Source of the DNA: Hordeum vulgare subsp. vulgare
Lineage: Eukaryota > Streptophyta > Magnoliopsida > Poales > Poaceae
Direction: 5' to 3'
DNA length: 64,000 nt
Assembly (NCBI RefSeq): GCF_904849725.1
Contig: NC_058521.1
Span: 426,640,676-426,704,675, forward strand
In this document: positions 24,201 to 36,495 of the stretch, piece by piece
Layout of the letters: every line of letters begins with the position of its first letter
Position numbering within the stretch: position 1 is the stretch's first letter
The notes under the pieces: model-generated
The model's database searches: none
Seen by the model: only the letters and a program-made list of their open reading frames with translations
Told to the model about the DNA's origin: nothing
Position numbers and translations under genes: made by a program

Positions 24201-24757
24201 AGGATTATTTGGTGAACCAAACCACCTTGGAATGAGGTGAAACTTGGCATGATCACCAAATATGGATTGGGAAACATGCTAGAATTTTCTGGGAATTTAA
24301 TGAGAATATTTCCTTTGGAAATATTCCAAAAGTTCAAAACAGACAAAATAGGTTTTCAAGGTTTTGCACAAATATTTTGAACATAAATAGGGGTTGAAAA
24401 ATCTATGTATGGAAAATATATGTCCTGTGAGTATCTCCAAAATTTCTCAGATTTTTCTAGGTAGAAAAATAATATTCCACTCAAAAATATGATTTCTAGC
24501 CTTAGAAAAGGGCATGCAAATAAAATAGGAAAATAATTTGTAAAATAATTATTTTATGACTTTGGAAAGTTATAGTAGTGCTAAAATCAGAATACAATCT
24601 TTGGGTGAAGGTACCCCCTTTAAATTAGGGACTTGTAGTGCAAACCCAAAGCAAGGTTTTGAATTAACAAAAATGAGAAAAAGGAATTTTTTGGAAATAT
24701 TATGTCATAAAAATATTTTTAGGTCCACACACTCAATCATACACACAATCAATGACA
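21204..24757 (-). repeat. LARD LTR copy A1, lacking both ends
   Basis: It matches A2, A3 and A5 in order: (CA)n at 21331-21352, CCGGGAAACTTCCGTGTCATCC, CACCCGACGGGGTTTTCG, then AT-rich DNA and a GC-rich leader. The start is removed by insertion of element C, and the last 150-200 bp before the LTR end are missing: at 24757 the sequence jumps into the interior of copy A2. A short AAT microsatellite lies at 22307-22322. Open frames in the GC-rich part (22600-23560) are not supported as genes. Confidence 0.75.
23212..23223 (-). promoter_or_regulatory. TATA box in LARD LTR copy A1
   Basis: CCTATTTATAGG reads CCTATAAATAGG on the minus strand, at the upstream edge (in the sense of transcription) of the GC-rich leader. 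That fits the LTR promoter of an element transcribed leftwards. Copy A2 has no equally good TATA at the matching place near 26815. Confidence 0.5.
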
Positions 24758-27700
24758 TACTTTGAATTTACACGCAAACAACCAATGATGTGGAACAAGG
24801 TAAAAAAGGAATATGAGCTAGCATAAGAATATAGCCTTTGTGGAAAGCAGGTTTTTCTTTAAATGTAGTAACATGGTCAAGTGTAGGTACAATCATGCAT
24901 CATAAGCTAGATGGTAATCATAAGAACAGGTTACAGATATCAACATATCTACTGAGGGATGAACACCTCAGGTTCACCCAATATGCCAAGTCACCGGACT
25001 TGCCATATCATCTTTCTCAATCACACACACACACACACACTTGGTTTATGCGAAAATGATGGGACGTAGTTTAACCAGCACCACCGAACTGTCCTTGACC
25101 GTGGACACTACAATTCGAATAGTTTGACACTCCGTAGAGGTTGTACGCTGTAGCCACGAGATCCGGGAAACTTCCGTGTCATCCACGACTCGCGGTATAT
25201 AACATACCCAAGGTAAGTACCCCCATCATTGCCTTTCCCCTGACGACACTAGACAAAGAGTCCACTCAATTGGTACCCAGCTGACATGATGTACATCTTA
25301 CGAGCACCAACTCTAGACCGTATCATCCATGCGGGGACCAACGGTGTGCGCGGAACACATAAAAACGGCATAGTCCACCTTCCTGGTACGACCCCGTCAC
25401 GAGAGTGACCATATCACCCCCGCCACTAGTAATGCGGGCTCTTTGCTAGCACAGACAAAAGTAATCAACAAAGCCCCGTCCCATAAAGGGGTATCGTGGT
25501 CGTACATGTAAGGTTGGGATGATCGACACATCATAAATCTAATCCCATTTCCGAAAACACTCACACAAAACATTTCCGGTACACCACTTCTTTCCCAAGT
25601 GATCTTCCAGCTCGACACCATCACCCTTAGGTTTTAGTGGCACCCGACGGGGTTTTCGAAAAACCTTTGATATCACCTGAGTGTTACCATCATCATGCAT
25701 ATGCTCATCCTATGCATAGCACTACTACTACTTGTCAACTTTTATCACATGGGCCCTCATAAATGGTAGGGTCATGCTCAAATGCCAGTGCTCCAATGGA
25801 GCCATCGGTAACACCATGTCGTTGTGCACCGATTGATCTTAACTATATGCATCGGAATAAAGTAATCAGTGTGTCATGCATAAAAATGTTTTCTCGGATA
25901 TGGTCAAAGGTTGCTTAGCTTTGCTGACATAAGTCCTTGGGGTCTTCGAGGTCTTCCGGTCCAACTCTGAGTACTCTGTCTACTCCGTCAACTATCGTGG
26001 GAAATAACCACAGTAAGCCACACAACAAGCAGAAACAAAAGTGCTATATAAATAGGAGTTATATTTTTCTTGGACCTCTCTGGTCATTAGAAAAATACGT
26101 GAAGCTTCCTCTAGGAGATTTGGACCATCGGGGATTTTTGAATGGACGAAAGGAGGAATAGGTGATCCTTTAAGAAGTCTATAGAAAACATTCTGCTAAA
26201 AATGAGTGGAGGCACTCATTTAATAGAGCATGATTTTAGAAACATTTAGGAAGTTGTTTCACTGGATTTGGAGTTGGTATGGATATTCTAGGGATTTTAC
26301 AATATGGAAAAAAATAGGAATAGGTGCCATTTATGTGAGGCAACAGAAATATGGCAGAGTAAAATGTTGGCTAAGTCTATAAAAATAGTGGTGGGTATTT
26401 AAAGCCTGTGGAAATTGGAATCACTCCATTTGGAGTTTATTTGAGCCCTCTAAGATTTTTGCAAGGTGGGGCTAGAAATATTCAAATATGTATTCGAATA
26501 ATACTACAACAGAAAAGTCATTTGAATAAATCTGCAATGCACTTATCTAGATAGGCCTTGATTTTTGGAATCTACAAAAACTTGAATCACCTAATTTGTA
26601 GTTCAAATGAATTGTTTATGAATTTAGAGGTTTCTGTTAAGAACAAATAAAAGGAAAAAGGTTATAGCAAGGCAAGCAATAACGCACACAGGGCGCAAGA
26701 TAGATCCTGGACCGGCCTAGTAGCTCGGGCTGGCCAGGGAACAGCCACGCCGAAGGCGCCTTCCTGGGAGGTGCTTTCTCCGCGGGGATGCGGCATCCAG
26801 CGGGGCGCGACCACTTAAGGTAGGGGCGGGCCGTAGTCATTTACCGGTGAGGCTTCGTGGTCAGATCCCTCTCCCTTCTCCTGCTCGAACAGAGGCAAGG
26901 TAGGGGAGGATGGGCCGAGCGAGTGCCGGTGCCGTCCTAGGGACTCCGGCCACCGGCGCCCTCGGGGTGACGAGTCGCGTCCTTCTTAAACTCCAGCCCC
27001 GCTGGGGAGCGCCTGGGAAGAGGGGGCCTCGGCCGCGGTGGAGGCCAGACACACCGGCTGCGGTGGGTGGTATCCCGGCCACCGAGAGGTAAGAGGGGGG
27101 CATGGGGAAGACCCACGAGGCGTCGGGGTGTGCCGGAGATGCTCAAATGAGAGGGGGGAACCCCGCTAGGTTCGGACTTGCATGGAGGTCGGTGGAAGGC
27201 TTCGGCCATGGGGACGAAAGGAGGGCACGAGAGGGAGAGTGGGGAGCTCTGGGGGGTGCTACGGAGAGGGGAAGGGAGGTAGGAGGCAGCAGAGACTCGG
27301 GGGGGCATGGCCAAAAGGAGGGGCGTTGAGGAGGAAATCGGGAGCACTCGGATGCTGTGGGCACGAGGAGAGCACACGTGTCAGGGCCATCCTAGAGGTT
27401 TTCTACCATTGGGGAAAGACGTGGGAGGTCTAGGGAGGCTCTGTGGCACACTGGGACATGCGGCCATTGCTCGACCAGAGCTGCAGCAATAGGCCAAGGT
27501 GCAGAGCATCATTTCTGCATGCCAGGGAGGTGGTGACCACTGCCATCTGTGTCTATAGGGCCCTTATGACCAGTCAAAGGTGTCTGGGCTGTGGGGCGTG
27601 CTTGCTCGGGTGTGACTGAGTACTTTGGTCTCTTGTGGATCTTGTTTGAATTGGTTTTGGCTGCAGTTTAGTTTGTAGCATTAAACTTAAGGCTAGCAAT

Positions 27701-29321
27701 GAGGGCACTTAATGGGGAGATAATGGGGTGAAACCATGTCTAGTAGTCTTAGACATGGGAGGACTGCAAGACTGCCAATTTTCAGCTCACGGGAATGATT
27801 TTCGGTAGCAGTTGTAGTTCAAGGCTACAATTCTGCCAGAAAGCAAGTTTCAGATGTGCTGCTCATTTTTCCAAATGAGCATGCCATATCTTGGTTTGGA
27901 ATGATGCATTGTCATTCTAGAGGATCTCTGGAAAGAGGTGGGGCTTTAGCTTAAGCAGAAGTATAGCAAGAGGGGTAAAACAGTGCTGCCAAGGTAAAAA
28001 TGAGAGGTAGATACATGGGGTCACCCTCCAATAATTGACCACTGGCCATGGCAAGGTTACTGGAGGTAAAAGGAGACTAGAGAGAGCTATGGTAAAAATC
28101 TAATCCTAAGGAGAAAAGTGGAAGGGGGCAAAGTAGCAGTTTTGGTATATGCATACAAGGTGTTTGATAGATGTTAGGGCTACGAGATGGATTCCAATTG
28201 ATATGAAACTTAACAGGATCACATAATAGATGAAAATAAGCTTGGACACCAAATTTGGTATTTGGTGGATAAGATTTCCAATTTAGACTTGAAAAAACCC
28301 ATGAAAGGGGCAGAAATGCCTTTATACTTATTAAACCATGCAAATCAATTCCCACAAATCCACAACTTGGTGTGGGGTGCATTATTTGAGCATTAAAGCA
28401 TGCCCCCAAAGTTAGAAATGAACAAATAAGGTTTTGAGGAGTTTCGGCCAAGTTATTCTATTCTCCTTGATGCACCACTTGGTGTGGATGCATTATTGGA
28501 GTATCAGAACATGTCCACCAAATTTGAGCACAATTGGAGACACTTGGCGATGTAGAGTTGCACAAATTTGGATCTAGACAGATAGGGTTTTAGAATAACT
28601 ATTTGAATCAAATCATCTTGGATTGAGATGAAACTTGGCAAGATCATCACATATATCATATGTGACATGCTAGGATTTTACTAAGATTTATTGAAAATAT
28701 TTATTATAGATATATTTCAAAAGCTTGAAATAGGCAGGAAGGGTTTTGAAGGGTTTTTCCTAATATTTTGAACATGACCATGTGTTGAAACTCTTATATA
28801 TGAGATATATATATCCATTGAGTTTCCCTAATTTTTCTGAACTATTTTGAAAGCAATAAAAATAACTTTCCTTCATAAGGGACCATTTATGGCCTCAGAG
28901 GAAGTTATTTAAATAAAATAGTAAAATAACTTTTAAAATAATAATATTGTGGTTTTAAATTTTGACAATGGGTTTTAAATAAAACATTTCTTGCAAAATA
29001 ACTTCCCTAATTTGAGGACTTGTAGTACAAATCCCAACTTAGGCGTTTTTGAAAGCTTAAATTAAATAAAAGCTTTTTGGTCAAAATAGTATTTGGTAAA
29101 AACAGTTTCTGGCCATAAACACATGGCATACTCATTAGGGAAGGTTTTGGGTCAAGGAGGTGAGTCTATAGAGTAGCAGGAACATTGGGATTCAAACACA
29201 AGCAAACAAACAAGCAAGCCGCAATCACATCAAGCATCACAATTAGTCATAAAAAATTTAATTGGTCCTAATTTTTGGGATAAGTTAATTTAGTCAAGAG
29301 AGTCAAACAGAGGGTGTGACA
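24758..29321 (-). repeat. LARD LTR copy A2, the 3' LTR of element A (minus strand)
   Basis: It begins inside the LTR at TACTTTGAAT (matching 33514 of A3) and ends at GGGTGTGACA (29312-29321), which reads TGTCACACCC on the minus strand and directly precedes the polypurine tract. It contains the same (CA)n at about 25021, a GC-rich leader part at 26690-27480 and AT-rich DNA to the end. Adding the missing 373 bp seen in A3 gives an LTR of about 4.9 kb. No genes are supported inside. Confidence 0.8.
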
Positions 29322-29340
29322 GACCTTACCCCCTTAAGAA
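29322..29340 (-). other. Polypurine tract of element A
   Basis: On the minus strand TTCTTAAGGGGGTAAGGTC directly precedes TGTCACACCC, the LTR start. This fixes the orientation of the element as leftward. Confidence 0.7.
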
Positions 29341-32300
29341 AATCTCATCCTCGATATTTCTAGGCTAGGTGTTGGAGAAATACTGAATTTTAAGTTGGAG
29401 GCACTCTTCATGTCCCCATGTTGCTGTTGTGGGTCTTGAGGTGCTTGATGATACAACTTCGAATGCTCCGCACGTCTAGGCCTGACCGTGAGCGGGGTTC
29501 TGCAATAAGTTAGGCTTGATTGAGTGTCAAGGGCTTGGTGCACTAAGTTCTCGCAAGTGTCTGACTTGCATGTGTATCCCAAGATCGGAATACGTGGCAA
29601 GGTAATGTGTCTGGGTTATGGTCTTGGGGTTGCGCACATTGGTTAGTGACACCTGGATGTCTCGTGTTAGAACATAAGGGTCAAGGTCTTCGCGTAGCTC
29701 CCTGCTGACGGGAAGTCCTTGACTCCCTTCAGGCAGGCGAGCTATGGTCGCAGGTGGTCTTCATCCTCGAGGGTGTTGCAGTGGTCTCCGAAGGCTTCTC
29801 GTGAAAGGGTTTGGGTTGGATATCGCCCATGAGTCTAAGATCGGAGACTCAATATTCAGAACGGTACTACCATCTGGGAAGGTTCGTGAGGGTTTTTGGG
29901 CTCGGCAGGCGGGTGATTCACCTTTAGCAGGTTTTCATCATGATCCAATTAGGACTCTCATCCTTGATTTGGACCAAGAAGAGGCTCTCTGATTTCTCTC
30001 ACTGTCCAAAAGCTTCATTGCCTTGAATCATCGAGGATTCTTGACATCATTGATGTAGTCGACGCATGATCGGTGGTTGACTTCTACTGCTTCTTCTTCA
30101 TTATCGTGGTTTCCCTAACCACTGCGGTTCTTTGCCTTGTGATGGGAAGGATAGGCTTCTGCTATCTTAAGGTTGCTTCGAGAAACCCATCCTCTTGAGA
30201 TAACATCTTCCTCTCGAGGGGCATACCGACTGGTGTCCCTAGGGCTGTCCAAACAGGACTAAAGTGTTCCTCCTCTTATTGGGTGGATAAGTACGTCATC
30301 CATGAAGATAATAACATACTTCCCCAAGCATCACATAAGCATAGTGCTCATGAGACAGGTGAGGAGAATTGAAACTTGCTATGGGTGGTCACTGGCGGAG
30401 AGGTTCGTGGTCCAACATGATCTAGTCCATGCCCATGTTCGTCATAGACACGATGGGTGGTGGTAGGGCGGAGTACTGGCCATATTCCGACGACTTAGAG
30501 CCATTTCCAATGGTCATAATCCGATCACATTATGGCTCGGTGAAGTCTTGGGGTTTCAAGAAACTTAGGAAGTGAGTGAACATCTATCATCTTATCATAA
30601 GCACATTCCTTAGATGCCAATAGTCTGACCTCTCACTCTGGACAAAAATCACCCTATTTCATCAAAGATACCATCTCACATAAGTCAACTCCACAGCACT
30701 CATGCTAGTTGACTCCAGTGTTGATGGAGGGACTAAACCCAACACCATAAGTCTGATATAGCTACGTTGCACATGCATTCCTATGCAAGAACCTCGGGGA
30801 GGCATACAAGTTCCTAAGCTTGAACTAAGACACCACAAATCAAAAAATCCAGCTAGATCATCCAATGCGCAGGGTACAACATTTCTATATTAAGGTAACA
30901 TGTAGTATACCAATCCATGATCTTGTTTCCTTTCTACGAATCCGATCAAGTGGTCCATCAATCCAGTCGATCATCACCGGACCCATCACTTCGACAACTC
31001 CAATACCGATGTGGTTCTACATGATCACTTAAATTCCTCGTGTTCCACATATTCCTGCAAGGATTACGTCACAGTATATCCACCAACTTCCAATATCATG
31101 GCCAACTGATCTCCAAGGCCAAGCTTATACAGGTTCGTAATTCAATTCAATGACTCCAAGCACTTGTACTTGTTATCCGCCGAGAAACACCGTATCGCGA
31201 TCGAGATCGTCGGCCTAACTCCAATTTACTCCAAACCATGCGGCCTCATACATCACTGTTACTCCATTAAGGTTGCCTATTTAACCCGAATCTGAAGTCC
31301 AAAAAGAAATTTTAATCATTAGTCCAAGTCTTTATGGTAAAATCATCAAACCATGTCAACTACTTGATAAAGTCAATTATACCACCAAGAATTATTGCTC
31401 GTGATCATAATCATCCTACTGAATCCAAACTTACTCTAGGAACATGTAGGTTATGCTACTTATTAACTTTATCCACCAAGTTCACCTACCTTTATAAGGG
31501 TCTTACGATCCAACAAGATAGTCTAGCTATATCCTCAAGACACCTATCATCATCACAACAAACCATAGTCTAATATTCTTATACCCAAGAATGGTCCTTC
31601 TTATGGCATCGGGGTTTTGGTGCTAGCTTAAGAATGAAGGATACTTGTTCACTGTGACCAATCATTCCATAAGGAACCCGGTGCTAAGTATGGTTTTATC
31701 TGGGCTCAGCGATGCTCTGGCATATTAGTGTGTTAGACACGTGACCAGAAATTTGAGTTGGGAAATCTTGTGGAGGTTAGATTGGCCTAGAGAGGGGTTT
31801 CCAATCTTGAGGGAAGCATAACTTCTATAGGTCGTGCCTGGTTGAGCATGGTGTAACCAGCGTCTTCAGTGTCAGTCGCATGTCGAAGTGGATCCTTGGT
31901 GCATCTTGTCTTGGTGGTCTCCAGTTGTCGAGAAAGGTGAGGGAGAGGATAACAGCATGGAGGGAACTGCCTAAGGTGGTATAGTGCAAGTGCAATCAAA
32001 CAAGTGTTGAAAAGTCAACTGAGTCATCAACATGAGGGAGGTGATATAACCGCGTGCTTGTTTCCTAGGGCAAAAGCGCGACTTACATCAAAGCAGTGAC
32101 AACAAAACCAAGCAACCACAACATGGTCATATCCGAACCATTCCACGGACTCGACTTCGTATAGGGGATTCACGACTCAACCTACCCTAGGGGTTCTCGG
32201 ACTCGACTGTCATGCTAGCTTCGTGTTTCGGAGAGGAGCCCTCTGTGTCTTCTAGACCTTCTCAGGGTGTCATTGTGTCCATTGTTGTCGTTTGCCAAAA

Positions 32301-33120
32301 CGACTCGGGTTGGGCTGAAAAGAGTTCTTGATGACTTCTTGTGTGGTGAGTTACCGATGAAGGTGGTTCCTCATGGATGTCATTGACAGGGTCTTCTGTG
32401 ACTTTGCAGTCTTATCATTGTCTTCTTGTCCTCTGAAGCTTCGAGAGTTCCAAGTGGACAACATTCATGCAATGACGTTGGCAAGGCATGATAGAGTTCC
32501 GACCCGTCAGTCATGTTGATCACAATATCGACACCTAGGGCGAGCGATGAAGAGAACCATTTTCCTGCTCACTAAGGCGAGACGGACCAAATGGCGAGGT
32601 TCTCATCCACAAGTGGTGGTCGACACAACCTTGATATTGACAGGGTCGCTCTATTAGCGATGTAGATCATGGTCTTGCACATATTACGTCCTGATTATCA
32701 TAGGTGAAGGTGGCATCACTTTGGAACAGTGTCGAGGGTGTCTCTATCTTCTCGGCCTTGATGTCCTTGTTCCTCATGGAGGTACTTCTGTTGGTGTCGT
32801 ATGGTCATAGCGTTGCCATCCTTGTCCTCCAAGTACATGGGTGGTCGCTTGGAAAGGTTGCTTCCTTCCGAGTTACCCACGAGGATTTTCGTAATCCCGT
32901 GATAGAGGGCATAAGGGTACTAGCAACCCTTTGCAAGTTTTGAAAAAGCAGACGAGGAGTGTCAAGAGAATATGGTTGGAAGTGTTAAGGCAAAAACCTT
33001 TGCTTCTTTTCAAAATTTAGGAGAGGTGAGAAAGATACATGTTTTGTAGTTACTTCTGAATATCTGGAAATCAACTTTGTCCTAGCGAACGTCCATGCTA
33101 ATGAAGGGCTTCCTACAGTC

Positions 33121-33138
33121 AACCTGGCTCTAATACCA
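33121..33138 (-). other. Primer-binding site of element A, initiator Met-tRNA type
   Basis: AACCTGGCTCTAATACCA reads TGGTATTAGAGCCAGGTT on the minus strand, one change from the common TGGTATCAGAGCC form. It lies 2 nt from the LTR end (TGTCTCGGG at 33141). Confidence 0.85.
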
Positions 33139-33140
33139 GC

Positions 33141-34032
33141 TGTCTCGGGACCCCGACTTACGAGTTGAGATTGCCAAATGAACGACCTCGGTGATCCCAC
33201 AGATCAATGCTCACCGAACACACAGAAACTAAATAACAAGAGTCTTACATCCATACATACTGTTTGTTACAGTAAATGACCATTGCGGTCAAGTCTTACA
33301 AATATAAGGCCTTGAAGGCCGGCACACCAAATTTGACCAATAGCGAAGATATTGGTTGAAAGCGTGAACACATGCCATCAGCCTTAACCAGTTAACCTAC
33401 ATGCATTCTGACTCAGAAGCATCCTAGCTCACAGGAACTTCACCAAGACACTCTCCACCATTTCATGTTCTCTCATACCTGGTCAATGAAATAACCACTG
33501 GCAAGCCAGTAAGTACTTTGAATGTACTCGCAAACAGCCCATGATGTGGAACAAGGTAATGAAGGAATATGAACTAGCATAAGAATGCAGCCTTTCCAGA
33601 AAGCAGGTTTTTCTTTAATTGCGGTAACTAGGTCAAGTGTAGGCACAATCATGTATCATAAGGTAGATGGTAATCTTAAGAACAAGTTACAGATATCAAC
33701 ATATCTGCTCAGGGCTGAACACCTCGGGTTCACCCTATATGCCAAGTCACCGGACTTGCCATATGTTATTTCTCAACCACACACACACACACACACTTGG
33801 TTTATGCGGAAACGGCTGGACGTAGTTTAATCAGCACCACCCAACTGTCCTTGATCGTGGACATGACTATTGGAATAGTTTGACACTCTGTAGAGGTTGT
33901 ACGTTGTACCCACGAGATCCGGGAAACTTCCGTGTCATCCACGACTCGCGGTATATAACATACCTAAGGTAAGTACCCGATCAATGCCTTTCCCCTGACG
34001 ACACAAGACAAAGAGTCCACTCGATTGGTACC
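33141..34032 (-). repeat. LARD LTR copy A3, first part (5' LTR of element A)
   Basis: It begins TGTCTCGGGACCCCGACTTA and runs to GGTACC at 34032, where Gypsy element B interrupts it. The (CA)n lies at 33778-33796. GTACC at 34028-34032 is repeated at 56456-56460, where the LTR resumes without loss. Confidence 0.85.
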
Positions 34033-35580
34033 TGATACGTCTCCAACGTATCTATAATTTTGTATGGTTTCATGCTATTATCTTGTCAAACTTTGGATGC
34101 TTTGCATGCCTTTTATATATTTTTGGGACTAACTTATTAACTCAGTGCCAAGTGTCAGTTCCTGTTTTTCATGTTTTTGACCACTTTCTAAGGAGGATTT
34201 TGAACGGAGTCCAAACGGTACGAAACTGCCAAAAAGATTTTTTCCGAAACAGAAAAAGATCTGGAAGCCTGAGAATCAGGACAGGGGGACTGCAGGGACC
34301 CCACAAGCCCCCTAGCCGCGGCCAGGGGGGGCCCGCGCCTCCCTGGCTTGTGGGCTCTCTAGGCCACCTCTACCCTAGGACTTTCGCCTATAAATTCCCT
34401 AAAATCCCAGAAAAATCAGGAGATCATCGAAAGTACTTTTCCGCCGCCGCAAGCTTCTGTCTCCGCAAGATCCAATCTGGGGCACGTTCTAGTGCCTTGC
34501 CGGAGGGGGATTCGGATACGGAGGGCTTCTTCATCAACACCATGACCTCTCCGATGATGCGTGAGTAGTTCACCATAGACCTACGGGTCCATAGCTAGTA
34601 GCTAGATGGCTTCTTATCTCTCTTGGATCTTCCATACAAAGTTCTCCATGATCTTCATGGAGATCTATCCGATGTAATCTTATTTTGCGGTGTGTTTGTC
34701 GAGATAAGATGAATTGTGGATTTATGATCAGATTATCTATGAATCTTATTTGATTTTCTTCTGATCTCTCTTATGCATGATTTCATATCCTTGTAATTCT
34801 CTTCGAATTGTGGGTTTTGTCTGGCCAACTAGATCTATGATTCTTCGGACGGGAGAAGTGCTTGGTTTTGGGTTCATACCATGCGGTGACTTCACCTAGT
34901 GACAGAAGGGGTAGCGAGGCACTCATCGTATTGTTGCCATCAAGGGTAAAAAGATGGGGTTTTCATCATTGGTTTGAGATTATCCCTCTACATCATGTCT
35001 TCTTGCTTAAGGCGTTACTCTGTTCGTCATGAACTCAATACACTAGATGCATGCGGGATAGCGGTCGATGTGTGGAGTAATAGTAGTAGATCCAGAAAGT
35101 ATCGGTCTACTTGTCTCGGACGTGATGCCTATATGTATGATCATCGCCTTAGATATCGTCATGACTTTGCGCGGTTCTATCAATTGCTCGATAGTAATTT
35201 GTTCACCCACCGTAATATTTGCTATTTTGAGAGAAGCCTCTAGTGAACACTATGGCCCCCGGGTCTACTCCACACCATATTTTCAGCCTTACACTTTTCG
35301 TTGCACTTTCCGCCTTCAAATCTCACTTTGCAATCAATCTTGAAGGGATTGACAACCCCTTTATAGCGTTGGCTGCAAGCTCTTTGTGTTTGTGCAGGTA
35401 CTCTGGACTTGATGAGATTCTCCTACTGGATTGATACCTTGGTTCTCAAACTGAGGAAAATACTTACTGCTCCTGTGCTGCATCACCCTTTCCTCTTCAA
35501 GGGAAAACCAATGCAAGCTCAAGAGACGACAGAAGGATCACTGGCACCATTGCCAGGGAAGGACTTTTGTTGCCGTAGCA
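34033..35580 (+). repeat. 5' LTR of element B
   Basis: It begins TGATACGTCTCCAACG and ends TTGCCGTAGCA, 1548 bp; the 3' LTR is 1549 bp with the same limits. A GC-rich inverted repeat (CCCACAAGCC...GGCTTGTGGG) lies at 34300-34354, a TATA box (CCTATAAATT) at 34387-34396, and leader-type sequence follows. The last 55 bp include a copy of the primer site region. Confidence 0.9.
34387..34396 (+). promoter_or_regulatory. TATA box of element B 5' LTR
   Basis: CCTATAAATT, conserved as CCTATAAATT at 55261-55270 in the 3' LTR, located 33 bp after the GC-rich inverted repeat. Confidence 0.6.
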
Positions 35581-35590
35581 GAAGAATTTC

Positions 35591-35608
35591 TAGCGCCATT
35601 GCCGGGGA
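35591..35608 (+). other. Primer-binding site of element B, Asp-tRNA type
   Basis: TAGCGCCATTGCCGGGGA matches the 3' end complement of plant Asp-tRNA (TGGCGCCGTTGCCGGGGA) at 16 of 18 positions and lies 10 nt after the LTR. An Asp-tRNA primer is typical of the Athila/Tat branch of Gypsy elements. A second, poorer copy lies inside the LTR end at about 35551. Confidence 0.75.
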
Positions 35609-35794
35609 GGATCAAGTCAAGAACTCATCCAAGTAAGTGTCGCAAACTCATCCCTTGCATTTACTTTGTTTGCCAGTTGCCTCTCGTTTTCTTCTCCCCC
35701 ACTTCACCAATTTGCCTTTTTCGTTCGCCTTTTCGTTTGTCCTTTTCTCTCACTGGTTTTTTGTTCGTCTGTGTGGGATAGTCTACCTGTCCTC

Positions 35795-36495
35795 ATGGCT
35801 AGATCCACCACTTCGAACGATACTCCCGAGAGCGAAGTTCTGAATTTTAAATAAATTGAGGAAGAAAACTTAAAGGACGCTTGGTATAGGATTTGCAATG
35901 CTCAAAGAAGATCTACTCATAAGCAATCCACTACCGTCCTGCTTCGTAGTTTTTATGTGGGTGTTTCTCCTTGGAATAGGTATATTCTTGACACCATCGT
36001 AGGTGGAAATTTCTTGAGTAGCCATACCGTTGATTCTTACGGAGCTGTAATAAATTTGGTAGGCTCACCCCACTCATGGTTAATGGAACTACCTTAACTC
36101 TGGAACATGTGATGCGTAGGTTGGACGTCATTGAAAATAAAGTTGCTACGATCGAACTTATTGAGAATTTGGATAAAAAGATCCACAACCAAATCACCCA
36201 GTATGGATCGAATGTGGGAATGGTTTTGAAAAATTTAAAGGAGAAGGAACCCATAGTTAACGAAAAACTAGGTCATGATTCCGCTAGGATTGGCAAGCTA
36301 GAGGATGTTATAACCAACTTGGGTTCCGCTTTTGCCGCTGTGCAGAATACTCCAAATGTTGCCCACAATAAGGTCACCAAGTCTGTTTTTGTTCCCAAAA
36401 ATAGTGGTGAATCATCTAGCAAGAAAGATGAAGACCTTAAGATGATAAGTGATCACGCTACTTATGGTTTGAGCACCAAAGACGACGATACGTGA
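35795..36495 (+). pseudogene. Gag remnant of element B
   Basis: The start ATG at 35795 (MARSTTSNDTPE) is followed by an in-frame stop at 35852-35854. The frame then continues (EENLKDAWYRICNAQ, LDTIVGGNFL) to about 36072, where a frameshift moves it into the frame of LTLEHVMRRLDVIENKVA, ending at 36495. The C-terminal part is helical and charged, with a Ser/Lys-rich tail. The sequence is of the short gag type common in Triticeae Gypsy elements. It is not followed by protease or reverse transcriptase, so B was mobilised, if at all, by proteins of other elements. Confidence 0.65.

Larger units (their letters stand above)
29322..33140 (-). mobile_element. Element A: coding-free interior of a Sukkula-like LARD
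   Basis: The 3.8 kb between the polypurine tract and the primer-binding site holds no frame above about 90 codons and no gag or pol motif. An LTR of about 4.9 kb with a non-coding interior near 3.5 kb is the published plan of the Triticeae LARD Sukkula, and I infer membership from architecture. Such elements would depend on proteins from a related Gypsy element. The interior is minus-strand oriented, as PBS and PPT positions show. Confidence 0.65.

Noticed and set aside
26861..27492. GC-rich frames up to 146 codons
   Set aside because: This is the equivalent GC-rich part of LTR copy A2; the frames do not correspond to those in copy A1.
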